Shown: positions 41,225 through 50,301, counted from the first letter of the stretch. The stretch: DNA of 64,000 nucleotides from Psychromarinibacter sediminicola (GCF_029168335.1 NZ_JARGYC010000011.1:1-64000), one strand, 5' to 3'. The notes: generated by a model from the letters alone, not told the origin. Numbers and translations: made by a program.

Positions 41225-41881
41225 TCACCCGACATGCGCGCGCAGGAATTCCAGCGCGCGGGAATGCGCCGTCTCGGCCGCCTCCGGCACGTAGGAATCC
41301 CGCGCATCGTTGGCAAAGGCATGCCCCGCCTCGTACCAGCAGATCTCGATCTCGGGCAGGTGGTCCTGCACCTCCTCCATCAGCGCCTTCGGCGTGTGGT
41401 CGTCCTCGGTCCCGCAATGGCACTGCACCGGCGCGCGCAGCGGCAGGTCGAGATATTCCTTCAGCCGCGTGCCGTAGAACGACACGGCGCCCGCGATCTC
41501 CAGCTTCTGCGCCGCGCGCACGGCCAGCCCGCCGCCCCAGCAGAACCCCATGACGCCCACCGGCTGGCCGGTCTCGGCGAGTTTTTCCACCGCCGCCTGA
41601 ACGTCCAGCATCGCCTCGTCCGGCAGGGTCGCCATCATCAGGTCGCGCCCGCGCGAGGCCTCGTCGAACGGGATCACCGCGCCGCGCTCCTGCCGGTCGA
41701 ACAGCGCCGGGATCGCCACGTCGTAGCCCTCGCGCGCGTAGCGGCGGGCGACGCCGATCAGCTGCTCGGTCACCCCGAAAATCTCCTGGATGATCACCAG
41801 CCCGCCATGCGCCTTGCCCTCGGCCGGCGTCATGTAGCACTGGAACGTGTGCCCGTCGGAGGCAGTGAGATCGGTCATCAT
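41225..41881 (-). CDS. Dienelactone hydrolase family protein
   Basis: 218-residue alpha/beta hydrolase. The nucleophile is Cys, in GFCWGGGLAVRA, as usual for dienelactone hydrolases; the Asp lies in TEDDHTPK and the His in EAGHAFAND. EIFGVTEQLIGVARRYA carries the substrate-binding Glu. The natural substrate is unknown. The start at 41881 has AGGAGA eight bases upstream; a second ATG follows directly. Confidence 0.85.
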   Translation of the reverse strand: MMTDLTASDGHTFQCYMTPAEGKAHGGLVIIQEIFGVTEQLIGVARRYAREGYDVAIPALFDRQERGAVIPFDEASRGRDLMMATLPDEAMLDVQAAVEKLAETGQPVGVMGFCWGGGLAVRAAQKLEIAGAVSFYGTRLKEYLDLPLRAPVQCHCGTEDDHTPKALMEEVQDHLPEIEICWYEAGHAFANDARDSYVPEAAETAHSRALEFLRAHVG

Positions 41882-41940
41882 GTTGCGTGTCTCCTCGCGG
41901 AACAGGGGGCGCGGACCTGGGGGCAGGACAGGGGGCAGGG

Positions 41941-41969
41941 CCGCCGGGCGCCAGATCAACGCCCGGCGG
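41941..41969 (-). terminator. Hairpin after the TAXI binding-protein gene
   Basis: CCGCCGGGCG and CGCCCGGCGG form a 10-bp stem around nine bases, seven bases after the stop at 41976. There is no U-tract. Confidence 0.5.
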
Positions 41970-41975
41970 ATGTGG

Positions 41976-42941
41976 TCAGTTCCCGACGGAAATGCCGGCG
42001 TCTTCGTAGTAGCGCAGGGCGCCCGGGTGGTACGGCATCTCGTTCGACGGCGCCATCGTCTCCACGTCCATCCGGTTGAACGCCCCGAAGGACGCGGCCA
42101 GCGCCTCCTTGTTCTCGGCCAGCGCCTTGAGCATGTCGTAGACCAGCTGTTCGTCCACGTTGGCGTTGGCCATCATCATCCACGGAATCGACATGATGTT
42201 GGCGCCGTAGTTCTCCAGCCCGTTGATGTTCTCGTTCTGGTCGAGCGAGATGATGTCGCCCGCCGGCAGGAAGTCCTTGAACGCGGCCTCGCCTTCTTCG
42301 CTGTCGTCGAGCGAGATGTAGCACAGCCCGCCGCGGTCCTGCAGCTTGACGGCCGACTGCTGCCCCGCGCCGGAGTTCAGCGACACCAGCGCCACGTCGA
42401 CCAGCCCGTCGCCCAGCGCGTTGATCCCCGCCACGAAGGACGCGACCGGCACTTTCTGGAAGTCGTCATAGGTCAGGCCCGCATTCGCCAGCCCGCCCAT
42501 GATGTAGAACGGAATGATCGTGGACGAGGTGTATTCCGACGCGATCCGCAGGTCGCCGGCCTGCTCGGCCAGGTCGTCCACCGTCTCCAGCCCCAGATCG
42601 CAGGGCGCCATCAGCCCGGTCTGCAGCGGGAACATGGTGCCCACCAGCCGGATATCGGGATGCGCGCGGTCGTAGTTGCCGGTGCCGGTATAGGCGTATT
42701 CGGTCTCGACCCCGTTGGCGAAGCCGAAGTCGACCTCGCCCGCATGGATCAGCGGCAGGTAGCCGACCAGTGGCTGGGTTCGCGCGGTGATGCCGTTCTC
42801 GTTGGCGACCTTCGCCACGGCCTGCCCGGTATTGTAGGCCAGCGAGCCCTGTGCGCCGCTCGCCACGGTCACGACCTGCGCCGAGACGGCCGTGGCCGAG
42901 ACGGCCAGCGCCGCGCCGAGTGCGTATCCGAAGTGTTTCAT
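41976..42941 (-). CDS. TAXI-family TRAP transporter substrate-binding protein
   Basis: 321 residues with a signal peptide (cleavage after VSA at about 21). The mature start VVTVASGAQGSLAYNTGQAVAK and the NGVETEYAYTGTG segment match TAXI (TRAP-associated extracytoplasmic immunogenic) proteins. It is periplasmic and probably binds an organic or amino acid. Its start overlaps the permease stop by ATGA, so both come from one message. Confidence 0.88.
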   Translation of the reverse strand: MKHFGYALGAALAVSATAVSAQVVTVASGAQGSLAYNTGQAVAKVANENGITARTQPLVGYLPLIHAGEVDFGFANGVETEYAYTGTGNYDRAHPDIRLVGTMFPLQTGLMAPCDLGLETVDDLAEQAGDLRIASEYTSSTIIPFYIMGGLANAGLTYDDFQKVPVASFVAGINALGDGLVDVALVSLNSGAGQQSAVKLQDRGGLCYISLDDSEEGEAAFKDFLPAGDIISLDQNENINGLENYGANIMSIPWMMMANANVDEQLVYDMLKALAENKEALAASFGAFNRMDVETMAPSNEMPYHPGALRYYEDAGISVGN

Positions 42942-44890
42942 TGTCTTGCCTCCCCTTTGGTGGATTGCCCGGGCGTCACGCCCCTGGAATGGATGAAGTA
43001 GAGCACGGCCAGCCCCAGAACGGCCAGCCCCGCCGCCGCCCAGCGCAGGCCTGCATCGAGCGGGATGTAGGAGATCGGCAGCGCCGCGGCGCCCAGGACC
43101 AGGAACGCCAGCCGCACCGGAAGGCTCAGCCGCGTGCCCCAGTAGCCGATGATCGCCACGGTGATCGCCGTGACGCCGGCCGCCGACAGTGCCGAGGCGC
43201 GCGCGATCTCTCCCCACGTCCCCTCCATCACCAGCGCCGGCGTGGCGACGAAGGCGAAGGGCAGGATGAACGCGACCCAGCCGGTGCGCATCGAGGCGAG
43301 CCCGGTGCCCAGCGCGTCGGCCTTCGAGATCGTGGCCGCGGCAAAGGCCGCCAGCGCCACCGGCGGTGTGATCATCGACATCATGCCGAAATAGAGGATG
43401 AAGAGATGCGCGGCGACCGGCTCGATCCCCGCCTCGACCAGCGAGGGCGCGACCAGCGCGGCCAGCAGCACGTAGACGCCCGAGGTCGGCATCCCCATGC
43501 CCAGCAGGATACAGATCACCGCCGAGACCAGCAGCAGAAGCAGCACATTCTGCCCCACCGCGTCCACCAGCACCAGCGTCAGCGCAAAGCCCAGCCCGGT
43601 GACGTTCAGCACCCCGATCACGAAGCCCGCCGCCGCGACGATCAGGATCAGGTCGACCATCGAGGTGCCGGTATCGACGAAGACCTGCCCCAGCCGCTTC
43701 AGCGTCAGCCGGTCGCCGCGATAGGGCCGCAGGAACCCGACCGCCACGATCGCCACCGCCGCCATCAGCGCCGAATCCTCGGGGTCGTAGCGGAACCAGA
43801 ACAGCGCCGCCAGCAGCACCGCGAACGGAATGGCGAAATGCCAGCCCTCGGCCAGCACCTGCCGCGCGGTCAGCGCATCCTCCTCGTGCGGGGCGATCCC
43901 GTCGCGCCCGGCGATCAGGTCGACCTGCAGGAAGACGCCCAGGTAGTAGAACACCGCCGGCACCAGCGCCGCGCCGGCGACGGTGACGTAGGGGATTTCC
44001 AGGAATTCGGCCATCAGGAAGGCGGCCGCGCCCATGATCGGCGGCGTCAGCTGTCCGCCGGTGGAGGCCACCGCCTCGACCGCGCCCGCGTCGCGGGCCG
44101 AGTAGCCGCCGCGCCGCATCAGCGGGATCGTGACGACCCCGGTCGTCACCACGTTCGACACGGCCGAGCCCGAGATCGAGCCGAACAGCGCCGAGCCGAT
44201 CACAGAGATCTTCGCCGCGCCGCCGCGCGTGCGGCCCGCCACGGCCATCGCGAGGTCGGTAAAGAACGCCCCGCCCCCGGCCGCGAACAGAAGCTGGCCG
44301 AAGAACACGAAGAGCAGCACGATCATCGTGCCCACCGCCAGCGGCGAGGAGAACACGGCCGACGGATCGAAGCCCACATATTGCACCAGCCGCACGGGCG
44401 ACAGCTCCTTGCCCACCAGCCGCCCCGGCACCATGTCCGCGAAGAGCGCATAGACCAGGAACACCGCGACGATCGTGAACAGCATCCAGCCCGCGCGCCG
44501 GCGGATGCCCTCCATCACCGACAGCGTGACGACGGTGCCGATCACGGTGATCTGCCAGGGCCGGTAGAACTGCTCCTGCAGGAGCCAGCTGAAGTCCCAG
44601 GCCGCATACATCAGCGTGCCGAAACAGACCGCCGCGATGGCCGCGTCGACCCAGCCGACCCGCGCCTTCGGCTCCTTGCCGCGCCAGCCGTAGCGCAGGA
44701 AGGCGATGGTCAGCGCAAGGCCGAGCTGCAGCGCCATGTATTGCTGGGACAGAATCGCGACGCCCATGCGCGTCGGCGCCTCGACGTTCCACAGGACACA
44801 GGCGACCACCATGGCCACGGCCAGCACCGCGATCAGGATCGCGGCCGTGCCGGTCGGTCCCGCGGCTTCCGGCTGTTTCGTCGCGTCCAT
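42938..44890 (-). CDS. TRAP transporter fused permease (4TM-12TM)
   Basis: 650 residues, very hydrophobic, with about 16-18 membrane segments. The DctQ-like part is fused to a DctM-like part, as usual for TAXI systems. Typical motifs are GSISGSAVSNVVTTGVVTIP, ASTGGQLTPPIMGAAAFLMA and GMGMPTSGVY. It imports the ligand of the TAXI protein with a sodium or proton gradient. The start at 44890 is the first good ATG; the frame extends upstream without family similarity. Confidence 0.9.
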   Translation of the reverse strand: MDATKQPEAAGPTGTAAILIAVLAVAMVVACVLWNVEAPTRMGVAILSQQYMALQLGLALTIAFLRYGWRGKEPKARVGWVDAAIAAVCFGTLMYAAWDFSWLLQEQFYRPWQITVIGTVVTLSVMEGIRRRAGWMLFTIVAVFLVYALFADMVPGRLVGKELSPVRLVQYVGFDPSAVFSSPLAVGTMIVLLFVFFGQLLFAAGGGAFFTDLAMAVAGRTRGGAAKISVIGSALFGSISGSAVSNVVTTGVVTIPLMRRGGYSARDAGAVEAVASTGGQLTPPIMGAAAFLMAEFLEIPYVTVAGAALVPAVFYYLGVFLQVDLIAGRDGIAPHEEDALTARQVLAEGWHFAIPFAVLLAALFWFRYDPEDSALMAAVAIVAVGFLRPYRGDRLTLKRLGQVFVDTGTSMVDLILIVAAAGFVIGVLNVTGLGFALTLVLVDAVGQNVLLLLLVSAVICILLGMGMPTSGVYVLLAALVAPSLVEAGIEPVAAHLFILYFGMMSMITPPVALAAFAAATISKADALGTGLASMRTGWVAFILPFAFVATPALVMEGTWGEIARASALSAAGVTAITVAIIGYWGTRLSLPVRLAFLVLGAAALPISYIPLDAGLRWAAAGLAVLGLAVLYFIHSRGVTPGQSTKGEARQ

Positions 44891-45083
44891 GTTCCGGCCC
44901 CACCCCCGCGTCGCTCGCGAGGCGAGGGTAGGTGCCCGCGCGCCGCTTTGCAAATGCCGCGGCGTGCGGCCGCGCCCGTCGCGGCGCGGGTCTGTGCGCC
45001 GCGTGACACCCGGCTGTGCGTTGGGTTTCCCGGCGCGATGCTCTAGATACGCTCCCGACGCATTCATGCAGGAGACACGTCCG

Positions 45084-45950
45084 ATGAGCACAGACGAATA
45101 CGACCCACCCCGGGTCTGGACCTGGGACAGCGAGAACGGCGGCCAGTTCTCCAAGACCAACCGCCCCGTCGCCGGCCCCACCCACGACGCCGAGTTGCCG
45201 GTGGGCAGGCATCCCTACCAGCTCTATTCGCTGGCCACGCCGAACGGGCAGAAGGTGACGATCCTGTTCGAGGAGCTGCTGGAGGCCGGCCACGACGCCG
45301 AATACGACGCCTGGCCGATCCGTATCGGCGAGGGCGAGCAGTTCGGCTCGGGCTTCGTCGCGGCGAACCCGAACTCGAAGATCCCCGCGCTGATGGATCA
45401 CACGACCAACCCGCCCACGCGGGTGTTCGAGAGCGCCGCGATCCTGATGCACCTGTCCGAGCGCTTCGGCGCCTTCCAGGTCAGCGACCCGGCCCACCGG
45501 CCCGAGATGCTGTCCTGGCTGTTCTGGCAGATGGGTAGCGCGCCCTATGTCGGCGGCGGCTTCGGCCATTTCTACGCCTATGCGCCGAAGAAATGGCAGT
45601 ATCCCATCGACCGCTTCGCGATGGAGACCAAGCGCCAGCTCGACGTGCTGAACCGCCACCTCGCCGACCGCGACTGGATGGCCGGCGGCGAATACACCAT
45701 CGCCGACATCGCGATCTGGCCGTGGTACGCGGGGCTGGTGCTGTTCGACCAGTACAAGGCGGCCGAATTCCTGGACGTGAAGAGCTATACCAACGTGGTG
45801 GACTGGGCCGAGCGCATCTGGGACCGCCCGGCGGTGAAGCGCGGGCGGATGGTGAACCGGCTGAACGGCGACCCGTCGCAACAGCTGCACGAGCGGCACT
45901 CCGCGTCGGATTTCGAACACCGGACGCAGGACAAGATCGCGGCCGAGTGA
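45084..45950 (+). CDS. yghU: Glutathione S-transferase family protein, YghU type
   Basis: 288 residues, the length of E. coli YghU, a disulfide-bond oxidoreductase of the nu-class GST. The N-terminal thioredoxin-like domain starts at HPYQLYSLATPNGQKVTILF with a TPNG glutathione-contact loop. FESAAILMHLSERFG binds the gamma-glutamyl group. The helical C-domain has YTIADIAIWPWYA. The start follows CAGGAGACACG. The stop overlaps the next start as TGATG. Confidence 0.87.
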   Translation: MSTDEYDPPRVWTWDSENGGQFSKTNRPVAGPTHDAELPVGRHPYQLYSLATPNGQKVTILFEELLEAGHDAEYDAWPIRIGEGEQFGSGFVAANPNSKIPALMDHTTNPPTRVFESAAILMHLSERFGAFQVSDPAHRPEMLSWLFWQMGSAPYVGGGFGHFYAYAPKKWQYPIDRFAMETKRQLDVLNRHLADRDWMAGGEYTIADIAIWPWYAGLVLFDQYKAAEFLDVKSYTNVVDWAERIWDRPAVKRGRMVNRLNGDPSQQLHERHSASDFEHRTQDKIAAE

Positions 45951-46426
45951 TGGCGCCGCGCGGCGGCGACGCGGGCGTCGGCGGGCTGGACACGCCGGTC
46001 GGCCCGGTCCGGGTCGCCGTGGCGGACGGCGCCGTGACAGGCGTCGGCTGGGGCGAGGCGGCAGGGCAGGGCAGCGACCCGGTGCTCGACCTGGCCCTGG
46101 CGGAGCTTCGCGCCTACTTCGACGGCACGTTGACGGCGTTCACCGTGCCGTTGCGGCCGCCGGTCTCCGGGCTGACCGCGCGGGTGCTGGCCGAGATGCA
46201 GGCGATCCCCTATGGGGAGACGCGCACCTACGGCGACCTCGCCCGTGCGCTGGACGTGCCGGCGCAGGCGTTGGGCCAGGCCTGCGGCGCCAATCCGATC
46301 CCGATCCTGATCCCCTTTCACCGCGTGCTGGGGGCGACCGGGCTCGGCGGCTATTCCGGGGCCGGCGGCATCGAGACGAAAGTGGCGCTGTTGCGGCTGG
46401 AGGGCGCGGGCGGGCTGCTGATCTGA
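45950..46426 (+). CDS. Alkylguanine-DNA alkyltransferase homologue with Cys to Phe change at the active site
   Basis: 158 residues with the N-terminal Methyltransf_1N-like part (about 1-70) and the C-terminal DNA-binding alkyltransferase domain: ALTARVL-like LTARVLAEMQAIPYGETRTYGDLARAL, quoted as IPYGETRTYGDLARAL. The catalytic motif PCHR is PFHR here: Phe123 is encoded by TTT at 46316-46318. The arginine finger of true enzymes (R-A-V-G) reads Q-A-L-G at 106-109. The product therefore should not transfer alkyl groups. Known alkyltransferase-like proteins carry Trp or Ala at this site and flag lesions for excision repair; a Phe form could act alike, or the gene could be decaying. Confidence 0.85.
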   Translation: MAPRGGDAGVGGLDTPVGPVRVAVADGAVTGVGWGEAAGQGSDPVLDLALAELRAYFDGTLTAFTVPLRPPVSGLTARVLAEMQAIPYGETRTYGDLARALDVPAQALGQACGANPIPILIPFHRVLGATGLGGYSGAGGIETKVALLRLEGAGGLLI

Positions 46427-46431
46427 CCCGT

Positions 46432-47151
46432 TCAGGCGCGGGCCCGCCGCGCCGGGAGCAGCTGCTGCGCGATCCCGGCGAAGACAAGGTAGAGCGAGGT
46501 CAGCACCAGCCCCCAATGCGCCCAACTCGACGGGTCGAAATCGACCCACGCGGACCAGCCGGCGAAGAAGACCCAGGCGAAGGCCACCGGCAGCGACACC
46601 GGCCGCCAGCGGGCCGTGCGCACCGGATGGATGAATTTCAGCGGCAGGAACATCGCCACGGTCAGCACCACGACGATGAACAGGATCGCCCAGAAGTTCG
46701 GCTGCAGCCCGAACAGCACGATGACCACCATGTTCCAGCAACCGGGAAAGCCGGCGAATGAATTGTCCTTCGACTTCATCCCCGTGTTCGCGAAATACAC
46801 CACGCTGGCAAAGGTGATCAGGATGATCGCGATCCATCCCGTCCAGCCCGGCAGCAGGCCCGACTTGAACAGCGCGTAGGCCGGGATGAAGACATAGGTC
46901 AGGTAGTCGATGATCAGATCCATCAGCACGCCGTCGAACTGCGGGGCGTTGACCTTGATATCCGTCTTCCGCGCCAGCGGCCCGTCGACCCCGTCCACCG
47001 CGAAGGCGACGACCAGCCACAGATACATCAGCCCCCATTTCTCGTCGACGGCGGCGAGCATCGCGAGCATGGCAAAGACCGCGCCGGTGGCGGTCAGCAT
47101 GTGGACGGCAGTGGCCTTGATGCGCGGTGTCATCCGGTGGTCATGAAGCAT
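46432..47151 (-). CDS. pcs: Phosphatidylcholine synthase
   Basis: 239 residues with about eight membrane segments. The CDP-alcohol phosphotransferase motif is VDGVDGPLARKTDI with the downstream Asp pair in FDGVLMDLIIDYLTYVF, as in Pcs enzymes. It condenses CDP-diacylglycerol with choline in the inner membrane. Phosphatidylcholine is typical of host-associated and marine alphaproteobacteria. The start is uncertain: an ATG at 47133 (MTPRIK) is also possible, and neither has a strong ribosome site. Confidence 0.9.
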   Translation of the reverse strand: MLHDHRMTPRIKATAVHMLTATGAVFAMLAMLAAVDEKWGLMYLWLVVAFAVDGVDGPLARKTDIKVNAPQFDGVLMDLIIDYLTYVFIPAYALFKSGLLPGWTGWIAIILITFASVVYFANTGMKSKDNSFAGFPGCWNMVVIVLFGLQPNFWAILFIVVVLTVAMFLPLKFIHPVRTARWRPVSLPVAFAWVFFAGWSAWVDFDPSSWAHWGLVLTSLYLVFAGIAQQLLPARRARA

Positions 47152-47180
47152 TCGGGCCGCGAGGGCAACATATTGGCGCG

Positions 47181-47250
47181 GTCAGCCCCCGCCGTCAGTC
47201 CCCGCCGTCAGTCCCCGCCGTCAGCCCCCGCCGTCAGTCCCTGCCGTCAG
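47181..47250. repeat. 13-bp tandem repeat overlapping the SulP 3' end
   Basis: Unit GTCAGYCCCCGCC begins at 47181, 47194, 47207, 47220 and 47233 (the last with CCCTGCC), followed by a partial unit at 47246. The two rightmost units include the SulP stop codon and its last codons (TDGRD). It is phase-neutral for SulP because the other copies lie after the stop. Confidence 0.9.
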
Positions 47251-48535
47251 TATCCTTCGGCGCCTCGGCCGGCCAGGGCGCGGGCGTCTCCCAGGTCGCG
47301 GGGGGCACGTTCCGTCGCGACAGCTGGATCGCCAGGCCCAGCGCCACGCCCACCCCGATGGCCACCGTCAGGTCGGTCACCACCGTCAGGACCAGCGTGA
47401 TCACCAGAAGCGCCCGGTCCGCCCGCGGCAGCGCCATGTGGTGGCGCCACTTGCCCGGCTCGCTCATGTTCCAGGCGGTGATCAGCAACAGCCCCGCCAG
47501 CGCCGGCATCGCCATCTGCCCGGCCAGCGGCGCGGCCAGCATCATCACCGCCAGAACCGTCGCGGCGTGGATCATCCCCGCCACCGGCGTCCGCCCGCCC
47601 GCGCGCACGTTGGTCGCCGTCCGTGCGATCGCCCCCGTCGCCGGCAGCCCGCCGAAAAAGGCCGAGCCGATATTCGCCAGCCCCTGCGCGTAGACCTCGG
47701 CGTTCGGGCGGTGCTCGTCCTCGATCATCCGGTCGGCGACCATGGCCGACAGGAGCGACTCGACGCCGGCCAGGAAGGCGATCACGAAGGCCGAGGGCAG
47801 AAGCTCCAGGAACCGCTCGCCCGGCAGCGCGGGCAGCGAGGGCAGCGGCAGCGTCCCCGGCAGCGCGCCGAACCGCGACTGGATCGTGTCCACCGGCAGC
47901 GCCAGCCAGACCACCGCGCCCGAGGTCAGCGCGACCACCACGATCAGCCCCGGCACCAGCGGCGGCAGCCGCCGTGCCAGAAGGATACCCGCCATCGTCG
48001 CCAGCCCCACCGCCGTCGCCGGCCACGACCAGCTCTCGCGCGCGGCCCAGAGCGCCGGCAGCTTCTCCAGGAAATCCGCCGGCACCTCTGCCATCTGCAG
48101 CCCGAACAGGTCCTTCAGCTGGCTCGCCGCTATGATCACCGCGATCCCGATGGTGAAGCCCGAGACCACGGCCTCGGGCACATGTGCGATCAGGTTGCCG
48201 ACCCGCAGGTAGCCCGCCACCACCAGGATCACCCCGGCCATCAGCGTCGCCAGCACCAGCCCGTCGTAGCCATGCGTCGCGATCACGTCGTAGACCACCA
48301 CGATGAAGGCGCCGGTCGGCCCGCCGATCTGCACCCGGCTGCCGCCCAGAAACGAAATCAGGAAGCCCGCGACAACCGCGGTCACCAGCCCGGCCGCCGG
48401 CTCCGCCCCCGAGGCGATGGCGATCGCCAGGCTCAGCGGCAGCGCGACCATCGCCACGGTGACGCCGGCGAAGAGGTCGCCCAGGAACAGCCGGGGCGAA
48501 TAGCTGCGAAGCGTGCTGAACAGCTTGGGTTGCAT
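47234..48535 (-). CDS. SulP-family anion transporter lacking the STAS domain
   Basis: 433 residues with 12-14 predicted membrane segments. It has the N-terminal GDLFAGVTVAMVALPLSLA and GGSRVQIGGPTGAFIVVV of SulP carriers (sulfate, bicarbonate or other anions). It ends about 25 residues after the last membrane segment, with no C-terminal STAS domain; SulP proteins are usually 550-600 residues. The end falls inside the 13-bp tandem repeat. It may be a natural short form or a C-terminal loss. Confidence 0.85.
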   Translation of the reverse strand: MQPKLFSTLRSYSPRLFLGDLFAGVTVAMVALPLSLAIAIASGAEPAAGLVTAVVAGFLISFLGGSRVQIGGPTGAFIVVVYDVIATHGYDGLVLATLMAGVILVVAGYLRVGNLIAHVPEAVVSGFTIGIAVIIAASQLKDLFGLQMAEVPADFLEKLPALWAARESWSWPATAVGLATMAGILLARRLPPLVPGLIVVVALTSGAVVWLALPVDTIQSRFGALPGTLPLPSLPALPGERFLELLPSAFVIAFLAGVESLLSAMVADRMIEDEHRPNAEVYAQGLANIGSAFFGGLPATGAIARTATNVRAGGRTPVAGMIHAATVLAVMMLAAPLAGQMAMPALAGLLLITAWNMSEPGKWRHHMALPRADRALLVITLVLTVVTDLTVAIGVGVALGLAIQLSRRNVPPATWETPAPWPAEAPKDTDGRD

Positions 48536-48655
48536 GGGCAGGGTCGTTGGTTGTGATGTTACCCGCTTACGCCGGCCGCGCCCGATTGGAAAGCCCGCCG
48601 CCGCCCCCGCGCCGGAATGTCGCCCGGCGTCGCCACGACCCGGGAGGAAACGACG

Positions 48656-49594
48656 TCACGCCTTCGGATGCGCCTTCTCGTAGACCTCCATCAGCCGCGC
48701 CTGGTCGACCGCCGTATAGGCCTGCGTCGTCGACAGCGAGGCATGGCCCAGCAACTCCTGGATCGCCCGCAGGTCGCCGCCGGCGGCCAGCAGATGCGTC
48801 GCGAAGCTGTGGCGCAGCGCGTGCGGCGTGGCGGTGGCCGGCAGGCCCAGCTGCATCCGCGCCGACTGCATCGCCTTGCGGATGAGGCGCGGATTCACCG
48901 GCCCGCCGCGCACGCCGCGGAACAGGGGCCGCTCCGGCTCCACCGGCCAGGGGCAGGCGCGGACATAGGCCGCCACGGCCTCGCGCGCGGCCGGCAGCAC
49001 CGGCACCACGCGCTCCTTGCCGCCCTTGCCCCTTATGCGCAGCGTGTCCGGCAGCGGATGGTCGGCCCCGGTCAGCCCCAGCCCCTCGGAGATCCGCAGC
49101 CCGCAGCCGTAAAGCAGCGTGACGATCGCCACGTCGCGCGCCGCGACCCAGTCGTTCGGCGTCTGCGTCTCCACCGTGTCGATCATCTCGCGCGCCGCCT
49201 CGGGCGTCAGCGGGCGGGGCAGCTTGCGGCGGTATTTCGGGCTGCGCGCCGACAGCACCGCCGTCGGGTCGAACCCCTCGCGCTCCGCCGCCCAGGCGGC
49301 GAAGCCCTTCACCGCCGACAGCGCCCGCGCCAGCGACCGCGCGCCCAGGCCCCGGCCCCGCTCGAAGGCCATCCAGGCGCGCATGTCCGATACCGTCACC
49401 TGACCCAGCGCCGCCACGCCGAGGCTTTCGCCCTTGTGGACCGTCAGGAACGCCAGGAACCCCGCCACGTCGCGGCGATAGGCGGTCAGCGTCTGCTCCG
49501 CCGCGCCGTCCAGCGCCTTCAGATGCGACAGCCATTGCGCCAGCGCGTCCCTGAGACCCGCCGACAGAGCCGCCGGATCGGCGGCGGCTGTCAC
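48656..49594 (-). CDS. xerC: Tyrosine recombinase XerC
   Basis: 312 residues. It resolves chromosome dimers at dif with XerD. The catalytic residues are all visible: Arg in LLYGCGLRISEG, Lys in RGKGGKERVV, HxxR in PHALRHSFATHLLA, His in LLGHASLSTTQ and the Tyr nucleophile in STTQAYTAVD. The start overlaps the DUF484 stop by ATGA. The pairing of xerC with DUF484 is widespread and supports the chromosomal role rather than a mobile integrase. Confidence 0.93.
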   Translation of the reverse strand: MTAAADPAALSAGLRDALAQWLSHLKALDGAAEQTLTAYRRDVAGFLAFLTVHKGESLGVAALGQVTVSDMRAWMAFERGRGLGARSLARALSAVKGFAAWAAEREGFDPTAVLSARSPKYRRKLPRPLTPEAAREMIDTVETQTPNDWVAARDVAIVTLLYGCGLRISEGLGLTGADHPLPDTLRIRGKGGKERVVPVLPAAREAVAAYVRACPWPVEPERPLFRGVRGGPVNPRLIRKAMQSARMQLGLPATATPHALRHSFATHLLAAGGDLRAIQELLGHASLSTTQAYTAVDQARLMEVYEKAHPKA

Positions 49595-50301
49595 GACAGC
49601 CAGCGGCGCATCGCCCGTTCGAACACGCCCGCGAAGAAGGTCAGAAGGTCGGTGCCCTGGCTCGGCTTGAACTGGTGCGGATCCTCGGCGCCGAAGACCA
49701 GCATCCCCGGCAGGCGCCCGGGGCCGAGATCCAGCTTCAGGCAGGCCTCGGACCGGACCCAGTCCGCCCGGTCGCCATAGATCAGGTCGCTGTCGGGCTG
49801 CACCTGGCGCAGCGTCACCTGGCGGACCGGGACATTCCGCCCCTGCGTCAGGTACTCGCCGATGAAGCCCGGCTCCACCACCAGCAGCACGTCGCCCAGA
49901 TCGCGCGCGGCCGGATCGTCGTTCGCCACCGCCGATTCCAGCACCAGGCGCAGCGCGTCGACGCGCAGGATCTCGGCGATCTCGTTGTTGAGGTTCGCCA
50001 GGAATTCCTCGAACTCCGCCGGGTCCAGCATCTTCAGCACCGCGCGGTGGATCATGTTGGTGCCGGCAAGGTTCTCGTAGGCCGCGGCGATCACGTGGCG
50101 ATGCGTCTCCTCCAGCCGCTCCAGCCGCGATTCCAGCCGCTCCATCGCGATCCCGCGCAAATCGACGATGTTGCCGCCCATGACCTTCTCGTTCGCGGCG
50201 ATCAGCGCGCGCATCAGGTCGCGGTCCTCGAGAATCAATTCGGGTTCGGAAATGATCTTGGTCCGCAGATCACCGGTGATCGCGGCGTTTTCGCTCGTCA
50301 T
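49591..50301 (-). CDS. DUF484 family protein
   Basis: 236 residues. The N-terminal helical part (LRTKIISEPELILEDRDLMRAL, here IISEPELILEDRDLMRAL) is followed by ERLESRLERLEETHRHVI, a likely coiled coil, and a GAF-like C-terminal domain. This is the usual DUF484 layout. The function is unknown; the gene commonly precedes xerC. The start at 50301 has GAGGCAGGC upstream. Confidence 0.87.
   Translation of the reverse strand: MTSENAAITGDLRTKIISEPELILEDRDLMRALIAANEKVMGGNIVDLRGIAMERLESRLERLEETHRHVIAAAYENLAGTNMIHRAVLKMLDPAEFEEFLANLNNEIAEILRVDALRLVLESAVANDDPAARDLGDVLLVVEPGFIGEYLTQGRNVPVRQVTLRQVQPDSDLIYGDRADWVRSEACLKLDLGPGRLPGMLVFGAEDPHQFKPSQGTDLLTFFAGVFERAMRRWLS

Noticed and set aside
44891-45083. 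Search for a small RNA or small gene in the TRAP/yghU divergent region
   Set aside because: Only GC-rich inverted segments are seen, with no start plus ribosome site and no clear terminator.
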